Below, piece by piece: positions 36,009 through 43,678 of a DNA stretch of 64,000 bases. Where the stretch lies: the NCBI RefSeq assembly GCF_001665395.1, contig NZ_LZSG01000005.1, positions 124,001 through 188,000 of the forward strand, read 5' to 3'. Made by a program: the position numbers and the translations under genes. The notes beneath the pieces are model-generated. The model ran no database searches. It saw only the letters and a program-made list of their open reading frames with translations, and was not told the origin of the DNA. Source of the DNA: Mycobacterium sp. 1164966.3. Lineage in GTDB: Bacteria; Actinomycetota; Actinomycetes; Mycobacteriales; Mycobacteriaceae. How positions within the stretch are numbered: the stretch's first letter is position 1; every line of letters starts with the position of its first letter.

Positions 36009-37133
36009 TCAGAACAGCCGGCTGTCGGGTGGCGGACCCGTCAGCGGGCCGACCAGCCCGGCACCGGTGACCAGCGGCAGATCCAAGGCGGAAAGCAGAC
36101 CGGGACGCGCCGCGCACACCGCCGGTATGGCGTTGACCATCCGCGATGCGCCTGCGATACGCGCGCCCAGGTCGTGGTCGCGGTCGTCGGCCATCTCGAA
36201 TTCGCACCGCATGCTTGGCGAGCCTTCGATTTCGACGCGGTACAGGCCTTGGCCGCTGGCAGGTCCGTAGCCGAGGTTTTTCGGCTCGATGGAGATGCGT
36301 GGTTGCGGCCAGTCGCCGGCGATGTCGTCGCGCATCCTGGTGACGTGATCGAGCACGAAAGTCGCTTTGTCGCCGACGTAGCCGGTCAGCGTCGACCGCA
36401 TCGCCGCGATCGTCCCGGCCTCGATCCGACCTGTTGGCGTGTCGAAGGAGTCCGGAGCGGGCACCCGCTCGACTGTCTCGTCGATATGGTCGATCTTGCA
36501 GCCCAGTCCGGCCGCAAGCTGGTGCAGAACCGGGCCCCAGCCGAAGGTGAAAACTCCGGGCGTGGCGGCGAAAGCCTCGAACTCCGGCGGCTTGCCGAAG
36601 CCGAGAATCTCGTACACGGCGTCTTTGTCGGGATATGTGGCGTAGTTGAACATCTCTGTCACCCGGACCGATTCGATGACCCGGGAGACGCCCGAAAGCA
36701 CCAGGGGCAGAATGTCATTGGCAAACCCGGAGTCGATGCCGGTAGTAAAGAAGGACACGCCGCCGTCCAACGCGGCCTGCCGTAACGGTTCCGTGAACGC
36801 CTCATCGACCGCGTCGGGAAACACCAGCGGCACCACCGAACACGACACCACATTCTTACCGGCTCGCAAGATCGACACCATGTCCGCGACCGCGTCCAGC
36901 GGACGCAGGTTAGCCGCCGCGGCGTACACCACTACGTCGGCCTCGCCGGCAAGCATCGGTCCCGGATCCTGTGTTGCCAGCACGCCCACTGGCGCGATTC
37001 CGCATAAGTCACCGGCGTCCCGGCCCACCTTGGCATCGCTGTGGACCACCAGATCGACAAGTTCCAGCTCTGGGTGATCAACGACCCCGCGCAGTGCGAT
37101 CAACCCCATGGAGCCGGGACCCCACACCCCCAC
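36009..37133 (-). CDS. Dihydrodipicolinate reductase-like NAD(P)H dehydrogenase
   Basis: 374 aa. The N-terminus VGVWGPGSMGLIALRGV is a Rossmann dinucleotide-binding motif. The body matches the DapB-like family that includes 2,4-diaminopentanoate dehydrogenase and many uncharacterised actinobacterial members, with AGKNVVSCSVVPLVFPDAVD and TGIDSGFANDILPLVLS. Physiological substrate unknown, probably an amine or imine. GTG 37133 is annotated; relatives often start MFKVGVWG, and TTC AAA precede the GTG here, so a non-standard CTG three codons upstream is possible. It sits convergent with sigG (10 bp) and divergent from an IclR-like regulator. Absent from the recalled Mtb locus. Confidence 0.8.
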   Translation of the reverse strand: MGVWGPGSMGLIALRGVVDHPELELVDLVVHSDAKVGRDAGDLCGIAPVGVLATQDPGPMLAGEADVVVYAAAANLRPLDAVADMVSILRAGKNVVSCSVVPLVFPDAVDEAFTEPLRQAALDGGVSFFTTGIDSGFANDILPLVLSGVSRVIESVRVTEMFNYATYPDKDAVYEILGFGKPPEFEAFAATPGVFTFGWGPVLHQLAAGLGCKIDHIDETVERVPAPDSFDTPTGRIEAGTIAAMRSTLTGYVGDKATFVLDHVTRMRDDIAGDWPQPRISIEPKNLGYGPASGQGLYRVEIEGSPSMRCEFEMADDRDHDLGARIAGASRMVNAIPAVCAARPGLLSALDLPLVTGAGLVGPLTGPPPDSRLF

Positions 37134-37148
37134 TTTGAACAGTGGTTC

Positions 37149-37162
37149 TCCTAATATTAGGA
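37149..37162. promoter_or_regulatory. Palindromic operator between dehydrogenase and IclR-like genes
   Basis: TCCTAATATTAGGA is a perfect 14-bp palindrome 16 bp from the dehydrogenase start and 41 bp from the regulator start. Related TTAGGA/TAGGA half-sites follow at 37179 and 37191. Position and symmetry suggest control by the adjacent regulator. Confidence 0.65.
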
Positions 37163-37203
37163 TTACTCATCTAAGATTTAGGAAGCATGCTAGGAAGCTG
37201 CCA

Positions 37204-38058
37204 GTGAATCCGTCAACCGTCAAGTCACCGCCCACCCGCCGGGTGATGGACGTACTGGTCGCGCTGGCCGATGCGCCGCAAGGACGGACGTCGGCCGAAC
37301 TCGCAAAGGAATGCGGCATCAGCACGTCAACCTGCGCGCTGGTGCTCGCTGAGCTCGAACGGCAGTCATGGGTAGCTCGGCGCGAGGACCGCCGCTACAC
37401 GTTGGGCAGCGGGTTGTTCGGATTGGTACACGGCTTGCGGACGCAGTTCCCATTGCTGGACCGCGGGCGGGACGCGCTGCGCTACCTGCATGAGGCCCTC
37501 GGCGCAGGGTGCTCGATGTCGAAGATCGGCGATCGGCACCTCACCACCGTCGACGCGTTCGGCCATGGCACCGACGGCGAGCACGCCGTCGGGCAGCGCT
37601 TCCCCATCGACCCGCCGTTCGGTTTGGTTGCGATGGCCTGGCGCGACGACGATTTCGTCGCGTCGTGGCTGCGCCGAGTGACGCCTCGGCTGACGACCGG
37701 CCAAATCGCGCAGCATCTTCGCGTTCTTGCCGATATCAGGGCCCGCGGCTACGGCGCGTGGCGGTTCGACGATGAGCACCAATCGCTGCACCACCGGCTG
37801 GCCAGTGTGCTGGCATCGTTGGAGCCGACCGCACGGGTGACCCATCAGCTCACTACGCTGATGAGCATGGTGACGCTGCGCTCGGTCACGGATGCCCTCG
37901 AAAAAGAGCTGGCGTCAACGGAATTCGTCGTGCTGCCGATTTTCGGACGGCACGGCCAGCCGGAGTACCAGATCGAGATCCACCTGGGCGGCACCGAGGG
38001 CCTGACTCTGCCCGAGCTGGACGCCGCCCTGCGCCATGCGCAAGGCTTACTACTGTAG
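37204..38058 (+). CDS. IclR-like transcriptional regulator
   Basis: 284 aa from GTG 37204. The N-terminal winged HTH (VMDVLVALADAPQGRTSAEL, CGISTSTCALVLAELERQSW, RREDRRYTLGSGLFGL) matches IclR. The C-terminal effector domain is divergent but of similar size. It is divergent from the dehydrogenase gene, and the palindrome at 37149 sits between the promoters, the usual IclR regulator-target layout. The frame is open to 37108, but that would cover the operator. The stop codon lies inside the pirin promoter (38051-38056). The pair is inserted between sigG and the pirin compared with Mtb. Confidence 0.82.
   Translation: MNPSTVKSPPTRRVMDVLVALADAPQGRTSAELAKECGISTSTCALVLAELERQSWVARREDRRYTLGSGLFGLVHGLRTQFPLLDRGRDALRYLHEALGAGCSMSKIGDRHLTTVDAFGHGTDGEHAVGQRFPIDPPFGLVAMAWRDDDFVASWLRRVTPRLTTGQIAQHLRVLADIRARGYGAWRFDDEHQSLHHRLASVLASLEPTARVTHQLTTLMSMVTLRSVTDALEKELASTEFVVLPIFGRHGQPEYQIEIHLGGTEGLTLPELDAALRHAQGLLL
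38051..38056 (+). promoter_or_regulatory. -10 element, probable leaderless pirin promoter
   Basis: TACTGT (TANNNT) overlaps the end of the IclR-like gene and ends 6 nt before GTG 38063, supporting that start codon and a leaderless message. Confidence 0.45.
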
Positions 38059-38062
38059 AGCC

Positions 38063-38776
38063 GTGCAGATAAGACGCGCGGCCGACCGGGCGGTCACCAC
38101 GACATCGTGGCTCGAGTCAAGGCATTCGTTCTCGTTCGGCGGCCACTACGATCCCGACAACACCCATTACGGGGTACTGCTGGTGAACAACGACGACATC
38201 GTGTCGCCCGCAACGGGATTCGACACCCACCCGCACCGCGACATGGAGATCGTGACCTGGGTGCTGCAGGGTGAGCTCACGCACCGGGATTCAGCCGGCA
38301 ATCGCGGGGTGATCTACCCCGGGCTGGCGCAACGGATGTCGGCCGGCAGCGGGATCCTGCATTCCGAAAAGAATGAATCACTCACGGAACCGGTGCATTT
38401 CGTGCAAATGTGGGTGATGCCGGACCAGGCCGGCATCACCCCGAGCTATCAGCAGCACGAAATCGACGAGGACGTGTTGGCCGGTCGCCTGACGACGATC
38501 GCGTCCGGCATTCCCGGGCACGACGCGCCCATCACCCTGCACAACCGCAGCGTCGCGCTGCACGCCGCCCGCTTGCAGCCCGGCGACATGGTCACCCTGC
38601 CCGCGGCTCGCTATCTGCATCTGTTCGTGCCGCGCGGCCGGCTCACGCTGGAAGGGGCAGGCGAGCTAGACGAAGGCGACGCGGTCCGGCTTGCTGACGA
38701 CGACGGGCGGCGGGTGACCGCGAGCGAGCCGTCGGAAGCGCTGGTCTGGGAGATGCATGCCACGCTCGGTCGGTAG
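38063..38776 (+). CDS. Pirin-family cupin protein
   Basis: 237 aa from GTG 38063; counterpart of Mtb Rv0181c. The pirin N-terminal cupin carries the metal ligands in FDTHPHRDMEIVTWVL and ILHSEKNES (His, His, His, Glu), with the conserved FGGHYDPDNTHYG and RMSAGSGILH segments. The C-terminal cupin is shorter (LHLFVPRGRLTLEGAG). Bacterial pirins are iron-binding; some have quercetinase activity or modulate other proteins, and no specific role is known here. The frame opens at 38036 inside the upstream gene, but the -10-like element favours GTG 38063. Confidence 0.9.
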   Translation: MQIRRAADRAVTTTSWLESRHSFSFGGHYDPDNTHYGVLLVNNDDIVSPATGFDTHPHRDMEIVTWVLQGELTHRDSAGNRGVIYPGLAQRMSAGSGILHSEKNESLTEPVHFVQMWVMPDQAGITPSYQQHEIDEDVLAGRLTTIASGIPGHDAPITLHNRSVALHAARLQPGDMVTLPAARYLHLFVPRGRLTLEGAGELDEGDAVRLADDDGRRVTASEPSEALVWEMHATLGR

Positions 38777-38828
38777 CACCGCACGTCGATAGCACCACAT
38801 AGAGTGGGCGCGACAGAGAGGAGCCCGC

Positions 38829-40238
38829 ATGCCTCAAACACAGCCGCGGCACGCGGCGCCCAACCCGCTGAAGGCAATACGGACCGTGCGGTTCTGGGGG
38901 GCGCCGATCGTCATCACGCTGGCCCTGATGTCAGCGCTGTGTGCCCTCTACCTGGGCGGCATCCTGAACCCGACGACCAACCTGCGCCACTTCCCGATCG
39001 CCGTGGTCAACGAGGACGCCGGCCCCGCGGGCGCAAAGATCGTCGACGGCCTGACCGCCGGGTTGGACAAGAACAAGTTCGATGTGCGGGTGGTGCACCC
39101 CGACGAGGCGAAGCGGCTGATGGACACCGCGAAGGTTTACGGCGAACTGTTCATTCCGGTGAACTTCTCGACCAATCTTCGCGAATTCGGCGAGAGCTCG
39201 GTAACGCCCAACCGCCCGAACCGGCCGTCGGTCACGATCCTGACCAACCAGCGCGCCGGCACACTGGGCTCGAGCATCGCCGGGCAGACCCTCTCCCAGG
39301 CCATGGCCAAAGCCAATGCCCAAGTGGGTCAGTATGTTTCGGAGGAGGTCGCGGCCCAGACGGGCGGCGCACCGCTGACCGGAGCGTCGGCGTTGGGGCT
39401 CGCCAGCCCGATCGACGTCAAGTCCGCGGTGTACAACCCGCTGCCCAACGGCACCGGCAACGGCCTGTCGGCTTTCTATTACGCGCTGTTGCTGCTGTTG
39501 GCAGGCTTTACCGGCAGCATCGTGGTCAGCACGCTGGTGGACTCGATGCTCGGCTATGTGCCGGCCGAATTCGGTCCCGTCTATCGCTTCGCCGAGCTGA
39601 TCAGCATCTCCCGATTCCGCACGCTGTTGGTCAAGTGGGGATTGATGGTCGTGCTGGCGCTGCTTACCTCCGCGGTATACCTGGCGATCGCCCACGGGCT
39701 CGGCATGCCCGTCGACCGCGGCTGGCAACTGTGGATCTTCGGCGTGTTCGCCATCAGCGCGGTGGGTATCACGTCGAGTTCGCTGATCGCGGTGCTGGGC
39801 TCGATGGGAATGCTGTTCAGCATGCTGATCTTCGTGATTCTGGGCTTGCCGTCGGCGGGCGCTACGGTGCCCCTGGAAGCGGTGCCGACCTTCTTCCGCT
39901 GGCTCGCGAAGTTCGAGCCGATGCACCAGGTCTTCCTGGGCGTGCGGTCGCTGCTGTATCTGAACGGCGTTGGGAACGCCGGTCTGTCCCAGGCGTTGCT
40001 GATGACGGCCATCGGATTGGTCATCGGGTTGCTGCTGGGCGGCATCACCACGCGCATCTATGACCGCAGCGGCTTTCACCGGCTCCCGGGGGCGGTCGGT
40101 CTGGCGATTGCCGAGGCGCACCAAGCGCAACATCAAGCGCAGAAAAGTAAGCGCGATACCAGTGCTGATGCGAGGGCGGTTGCCCATCCGCAGAGCGCGC
40201 CGGAACCCGAACTCGAAAGCCCAAGCGAGCAAACGTAA
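38829..40238 (+). CDS. YhgE/Pip-like (ABC-2 type) membrane protein
   Basis: 469 aa; counterpart of Mtb Rv0180c (452 aa). One N-terminal helix (IVITLALMSALCALYLGGIL) is followed by an extracytoplasmic domain of about 180 residues beginning HFPIAVVNEDAGPAG, typical of YhgE/Pip proteins. Five further helices (ALLLLLAGFTGSIVVSTLV to TAIGLVIGLLLGGITTRIYD) and a charged, disordered tail follow. The family includes phage-infection-like and ABC-2 permease relatives, some tied to type VII secretion. A GAGAGGAG ribosome site precedes ATG 38829. Substrate or partner unknown. Confidence 0.85.
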   Translation: MPQTQPRHAAPNPLKAIRTVRFWGAPIVITLALMSALCALYLGGILNPTTNLRHFPIAVVNEDAGPAGAKIVDGLTAGLDKNKFDVRVVHPDEAKRLMDTAKVYGELFIPVNFSTNLREFGESSVTPNRPNRPSVTILTNQRAGTLGSSIAGQTLSQAMAKANAQVGQYVSEEVAAQTGGAPLTGASALGLASPIDVKSAVYNPLPNGTGNGLSAFYYALLLLLAGFTGSIVVSTLVDSMLGYVPAEFGPVYRFAELISISRFRTLLVKWGLMVVLALLTSAVYLAIAHGLGMPVDRGWQLWIFGVFAISAVGITSSSLIAVLGSMGMLFSMLIFVILGLPSAGATVPLEAVPTFFRWLAKFEPMHQVFLGVRSLLYLNGVGNAGLSQALLMTAIGLVIGLLLGGITTRIYDRSGFHRLPGAVGLAIAEAHQAQHQAQKSKRDTSADARAVAHPQSAPEPELESPSEQT

Positions 40239-40273
40239 TTGCAGGCCGTACTACCCGTCAACGTGCAGGCGGC

Positions 40274-40435
40274 CTTTGGGTGTGAATCGTTGGCTTTGCG
40301 CGTGAATCGTTGGCTTTTGGCGTGAGTCCAGGGCGTCGATCGGCCCGGATTTGCACCGTCACTTCACTCGCAAAGCCGTGGATACACACTCAACGCCATC
40401 AGCTCACGCTCAACGCCATCAGCTCACACGGAAAG
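40274..40435. repeat. Inverted array of 20-bp units with 22-bp core (copy B)
   Basis: Three direct units (40274-40293, 40294-40313, 40314-40333), such as CTTTGGGTGTGAATCGTTGG, precede a 22-bp core (40334-40355). Four reverse units follow (40356-40375, 40376-40395, 40396-40415, 40416-40435), for example CCATCAGCTCACACGGAAAG. The plan and core length equal copy A at 1008-1129. It fills the 312-bp gap (40239-40550) between the YhgE-like gene and lprO, which contains no gene. The lprO promoter should lie in 40440-40550. Confidence 0.8.
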
Positions 40436-40550
40436 CCTGCTGAAACTGCAGTGCCGCCCAACCGTCACGGGCCTGTTACCAAAGTTGACAGTGTGACTGG
40501 TGTGACTGATGCTTGGATGTTGCTATCGCGTCCGGGCCGAAAGGGCTAAC

Positions 40551-41633
40551 GTGCTGACACCAGCTGCCGGCTTGCGCCGGCTGGCCGCTTGCTGCGCAGC
40601 ATTGGCTGTGTGCGCGACGCTGGCTGTCACGACTGGCCGGCCCGTGGCCCGCGCCGCTGACGGCCGGGAGATGCTGGAGAGCGCGATCGCCACCACCAAG
40701 GGCTCGTACCTGGTCTACAACTTCGGCCCCGGCCACCCCACGCCGATGCTGAACGGCGGTGGCAGCTGGTACGAGATGAACAACGGCGGCCACCTGATGG
40801 TCATCAAGAATGCGTCGCAGCGACTTCAGCCGCACCTACTGGTCGACACCCACCAAGGCGACCAGGCGCGCTGCGAGAACAACCCGGGTGCCCGCACCGG
40901 CGAGGGGCTGTGGCAGGCCTCGGAGACCTACGCGCCGCTGCAGGCGTGGCAGCGGATGGGGCAACCGACGATCGCGATCAACGCGAACTTCTTCGACGTG
41001 CGTCCGCAGAAGGGCGGCACCTGGAGGTCGACCGGGTGCAGTTCACCGCTGGGCGCTTTCGTGGACAACACCCACGGCCAGGGCCGGGCCAACCAAGCCG
41101 TGACCGGAACCGTCGCCTACCCCGGCAAACAGGGACTGTCCGGCGGCGGTGAGAGCTGGACGTCGTTGACGACGATGATCCTGCCGGCCGGAGGTGCGCC
41201 GTACGTGTTGCGGCCCAAGGGAACCCAGGACTATGACGCCGCAACTCCGGTCATTCAGGATCTGCTCAACAAGAACGAGCGGTTCGTGGCGGTCGCCGGG
41301 ATCGGGCTGTTGTCCCCCGGCAAGACCGGGCAGCTGCACGACGGTGGTCCCAGCGCCGCGCGGACGGCTCTCGCCTACGTGAAGCAGCGGGACGAGATGT
41401 ACATCTTCGAGGGCGGCAACTACACGCCCGACAACATCCAGGACCTGTTCCGCGGTCTGGGCAGCGACACGGCGATCCTGCTCGACGGCGGTGGGTCATC
41501 GGCCATCGTGCTGCGCCGCGACACCGGAGGCATGTGGGCCGGTGCTGGGTCGCCGCGGGGCTCTTGCGACACCCGCCAGGTTCTCTGCGACTCGCATGAG
41601 CGGGCGCTGCCGAGCTGGCTCGCGTTCAACTAG
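40551..41633 (+). CDS. lprO: LprO-like exported phosphodiester glycosidase-family protein
   Basis: 360 aa from GTG 40551; counterpart of Mtb Rv0179c. The N-terminus (LRRLAACCAALAVCATLAVT) is an export signal. LAVC could be a lipobox as the Mtb name implies, but ARA-AD would also suit signal peptidase I. The C-terminal half matches the phosphodiester glycosidase (NAGPA) family: PTIAINANFFDVRPQ and ILLDGGGSSAIVLRRD carry its usual metal and catalytic residues. Probably acts on a glycan or phosphosugar in the envelope; substrate unknown. The frame opens to 40509. It converges on the DUF1275/mce1 operon through a small repeat at 41634. Confidence 0.85.
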   Translation: MLTPAAGLRRLAACCAALAVCATLAVTTGRPVARAADGREMLESAIATTKGSYLVYNFGPGHPTPMLNGGGSWYEMNNGGHLMVIKNASQRLQPHLLVDTHQGDQARCENNPGARTGEGLWQASETYAPLQAWQRMGQPTIAINANFFDVRPQKGGTWRSTGCSSPLGAFVDNTHGQGRANQAVTGTVAYPGKQGLSGGGESWTSLTTMILPAGGAPYVLRPKGTQDYDAATPVIQDLLNKNERFVAVAGIGLLSPGKTGQLHDGGPSAARTALAYVKQRDEMYIFEGGNYTPDNIQDLFRGLGSDTAILLDGGGSSAIVLRRDTGGMWAGAGSPRGSCDTRQVLCDSHERALPSWLAFN

Positions 41634-41691
41634 CCTGGCGAGGCGGGTCGCCATGTCAACTGGCCCGGCGCGGCGGGTCGCCACGTCAACT
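41634..41691. repeat. 28-bp direct repeat at a convergent gene junction
   Basis: Two copies (41634-41661 and 41664-41691) share GGCGGGTCGCCAYGTCAACT with a period of 30 bp. The second copy reaches into the stop codon of the DUF1275 gene. A fragment TTCAACTAG at the lprO stop resembles the unit end. The related GCGGGTCGCCAC string recurs at 58086-58195. Confidence 0.7.
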
Positions 41692-42355
41692 AACCGAAGC
41701 GAAAGATCAGCATACTCACCGCAATCACCGCCGCCGCCAGCGCGAATACCGGAGCGACGACGAAGCGTGACATCGTCGCGCCGACCGCCGCACCGGCGCA
41801 CATCGTCAACACGACGCTGAGGCGCAACCTTCCCCGTGCGCCCGTGCCGCCGGCCAGCCGGCTGTCCACTCCGAGACCGACGATCGTCGACGTCAACACC
41901 GTGGTGCTGAGCTCTTGGATCCCGAACTGCCGGGCAGTGGCATGCTGTAGGCCGAAAGTCACTGCGAGACAACCGATCAGGATGAGCTTGGTGTTGTCGC
42001 CATAGCGCAACATCCCGGTGCCCGCCAGCACCGACATCGTCACCAACAGCGTTATCTCGATACCGAACACCGCCGTCAGCCACGGGCGTGTCCGATCACC
42101 GAATTGCCGTGTCAAGCGGCCACTCAGCACGGTGGCGCAGACGAACGTCGGCAGGGCCACCACCACCGCGGTGAGGTCGATGCTGGTTTTCGGGGCCAGC
42201 CAGAAGCCAAGGAAAATCACGTTGCCGGTCATGTTCGCGACGAACACATGGCCCAGCACCAGGATGCTGATCGAGTCCGCCAGGCCGGTGGCAAAGGTCA
42301 GCAACAACAGTGCCGTGACGGTCCGCCGTTCGGATACCGGCGAGGTGACGGGCAT
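41690..42355 (-). CDS. DUF1275 (YoaK-like) membrane protein
   Basis: 221 aa with six hydrophobic helices. DUF1275 marks are TFATGLADSISILVLGHVFVA with ANMTGNVIFLG in the first helices, and LAVTFGLQHATARQFG with ELSTTVLTSTIVGLG later. Function of the family is unknown. It lies 13 bp downstream of mam1D in the same direction, so it is probably the last gene of the mce1 operon here. In the recalled Mtb order mam1D is followed directly by lprO, making this an accessory addition. ATG 42355 is the only convincing start. Confidence 0.88.
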   Translation of the reverse strand: MPVTSPVSERRTVTALLLLTFATGLADSISILVLGHVFVANMTGNVIFLGFWLAPKTSIDLTAVVVALPTFVCATVLSGRLTRQFGDRTRPWLTAVFGIEITLLVTMSVLAGTGMLRYGDNTKLILIGCLAVTFGLQHATARQFGIQELSTTVLTSTIVGLGVDSRLAGGTGARGRLRLSVVLTMCAGAAVGATMSRFVVAPVFALAAAVIAVSMLIFRFG

Positions 42356-42368
42356 GCGCTCCGGCCGG

Positions 42369-43148
42369 CTACAGCTGAGGCGTCATATTCACGGAGGTAA
42401 CGGTCGACATCCTGGTCACCAGCCAGCGGCCATGATCGTCACGCGTCATGTTGACCCGGTAGGCCAGGTACAGCAGGCCGGGAATGTTCTTCTTCAGTGC
42501 ACTTTTGGAAGTCGTGTTGGTGTACACGATCGCGATGGCGTTGGGGCCCACGAGCGATTCGACGGCCGCGCCGGTGACTTCGGTGCTGCTGGTGATCTTG
42601 TGCTGTTTGTAGGGCGACGCGATCTCGCTCATGACCTTCCGGTACTGAGCCGCAAAGTCTCCGGAGAGATATTTCGCTGCCCTGTCCGCGAGGGTGTCGA
42701 TGTTCTCCGGCGTGTAGGACCACAGCGTCGTGATGGCGGCGGCCGCAGTGCGCGCCACTTTGAGTTTGGTTGCGACAGTTGCGCGTTCGGATAGGTACGC
42801 ATGCATGGTTGCGCCCGCGAACGCCGCGGAGCCGACGAACAGCAGGCTCGCCACCACCGCGATCGCGACGGCGACGCGTTTCCCGCGAAGTCGCTTGGCC
42901 CGGGGATCACGGTCTTTCTTAGGCTTTGCCGCCTTCTTCTTGCCCTTGGGTGTGGCTTTTTTTTCGCGCTCCTCGGCTTTCGCCGCCTCACCGTCGTCCT
43001 TTTCGGAGGTACCGCCGGATTCTGCAGTGGCAACGGTGCTTTCGTCGGGTTCGGCTTGTTCGGTGTCGACTTCGGCGGTCTCGGTAACGTCGGTTGCTGA
43101 AACCGCGTCGGCCGTCAGATCACCTGCAGCAGGCTGCTGATCTTCCAC
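42369..43148 (-). CDS. mam1D: Mce1-associated membrane protein (Rv0178 type)
   Basis: 259 aa. An acidic/Lys-rich cytoplasmic head of about 95 residues, including EKKATPKGKKKAAKPKKD, is followed by one membrane helix (RVAVAIAVVASLLFVGSAAF). The Mam periplasmic domain comes next, with KYLSGDFAAQYRKVMSEIAS and TNTTSKSALKKN. Mam proteins assemble with Mce transporters and are thought to stabilise them. GTG 43148 lies 34 bp inside the upstream gene, with AAGGGAA just before it. Slightly longer than the Mtb protein (244 aa), mostly in the charged head. Confidence 0.9.
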   Translation of the reverse strand: MEDQQPAAGDLTADAVSATDVTETAEVDTEQAEPDESTVATAESGGTSEKDDGEAAKAEEREKKATPKGKKKAAKPKKDRDPRAKRLRGKRVAVAIAVVASLLFVGSAAFAGATMHAYLSERATVATKLKVARTAAAAITTLWSYTPENIDTLADRAAKYLSGDFAAQYRKVMSEIASPYKQHKITSSTEVTGAAVESLVGPNAIAIVYTNTTSKSALKKNIPGLLYLAYRVNMTRDDHGRWLVTRMSTVTSVNMTPQL

Positions 43149-43678
43149 TGATTCCCTTCCTGCTTAGCGGTTACGGTCCAGCGATCGATGTTATGGAATA
43201 CCTGGTTTTCATCGGCGGACTTCGAGGTGACGTCAGTGGCCACCAACACGGTAGCGGTGCCGTCGTCGTTCCACCGTTCCACGCCGGCCCCGTCGGCGAG
43301 GACAGTGCCCGTCGTCCGCTCGGCGCGGGCGATGGTGAGCAGTGTCTCGTTGGCCGTCTCCCGGAAGTGCTTGGCGAATTCGCCGGTCGCCTGCGCCAAT
43401 ATCCGGTCGACGTAATCGTTCGCGTGATACGGATCGATGGTCGTGAAGCCGCTCATGAACCAGGTCACGTAGCTGAGCACCTCGCGGTCCTTCTGCGCGG
43501 CGCGCCGATGCGATTCATGGGAGATCAGCATCAGGGTGGATGCGGTGATCGCCGCCACCGTCAGCAGCACCACCACCGTGGCAACGAGCGGCCACTCCCA
43601 CCGCCGCCTAGGCGACGGCGCGGCCTGCGCGGCCAACAACGGCCTCTCGTTGGGCCGAAACTTGCGGCGGGGGCTCAT
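43115..43678 (-). CDS. mam1C: Mce1-associated membrane protein (Rv0177 type)
   Basis: 187 aa (Mtb 184). A short Arg/Pro-rich cytoplasmic head is followed by one helix (WPLVATVVVLLTVAAITAST) and a Mam domain with SYVTWFMSGFTTIDPYHAND and YVDRILAQATGEFAKHFRET. ATG 43678 overlaps the preceding gene stop as ATGA. The frame is open to 43843 inside mam1B, which is rejected. Part of the coupled mce1 operon; periplasmic domain anchored by the single helix. Confidence 0.9.
   Translation of the reverse strand: MSPRRKFRPNERPLLAAQAAPSPRRRWEWPLVATVVVLLTVAAITASTLMLISHESHRRAAQKDREVLSYVTWFMSGFTTIDPYHANDYVDRILAQATGEFAKHFRETANETLLTIARAERTTGTVLADGAGVERWNDDGTATVLVATDVTSKSADENQVFHNIDRWTVTAKQEGNQWKISSLLQVI

Noticed and set aside
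40391..40430. Possible CRISPR repeats in the 20-bp tandem units
   Set aside because: Units abut with no spacers, occur in inverted arms, and no cas gene is present.
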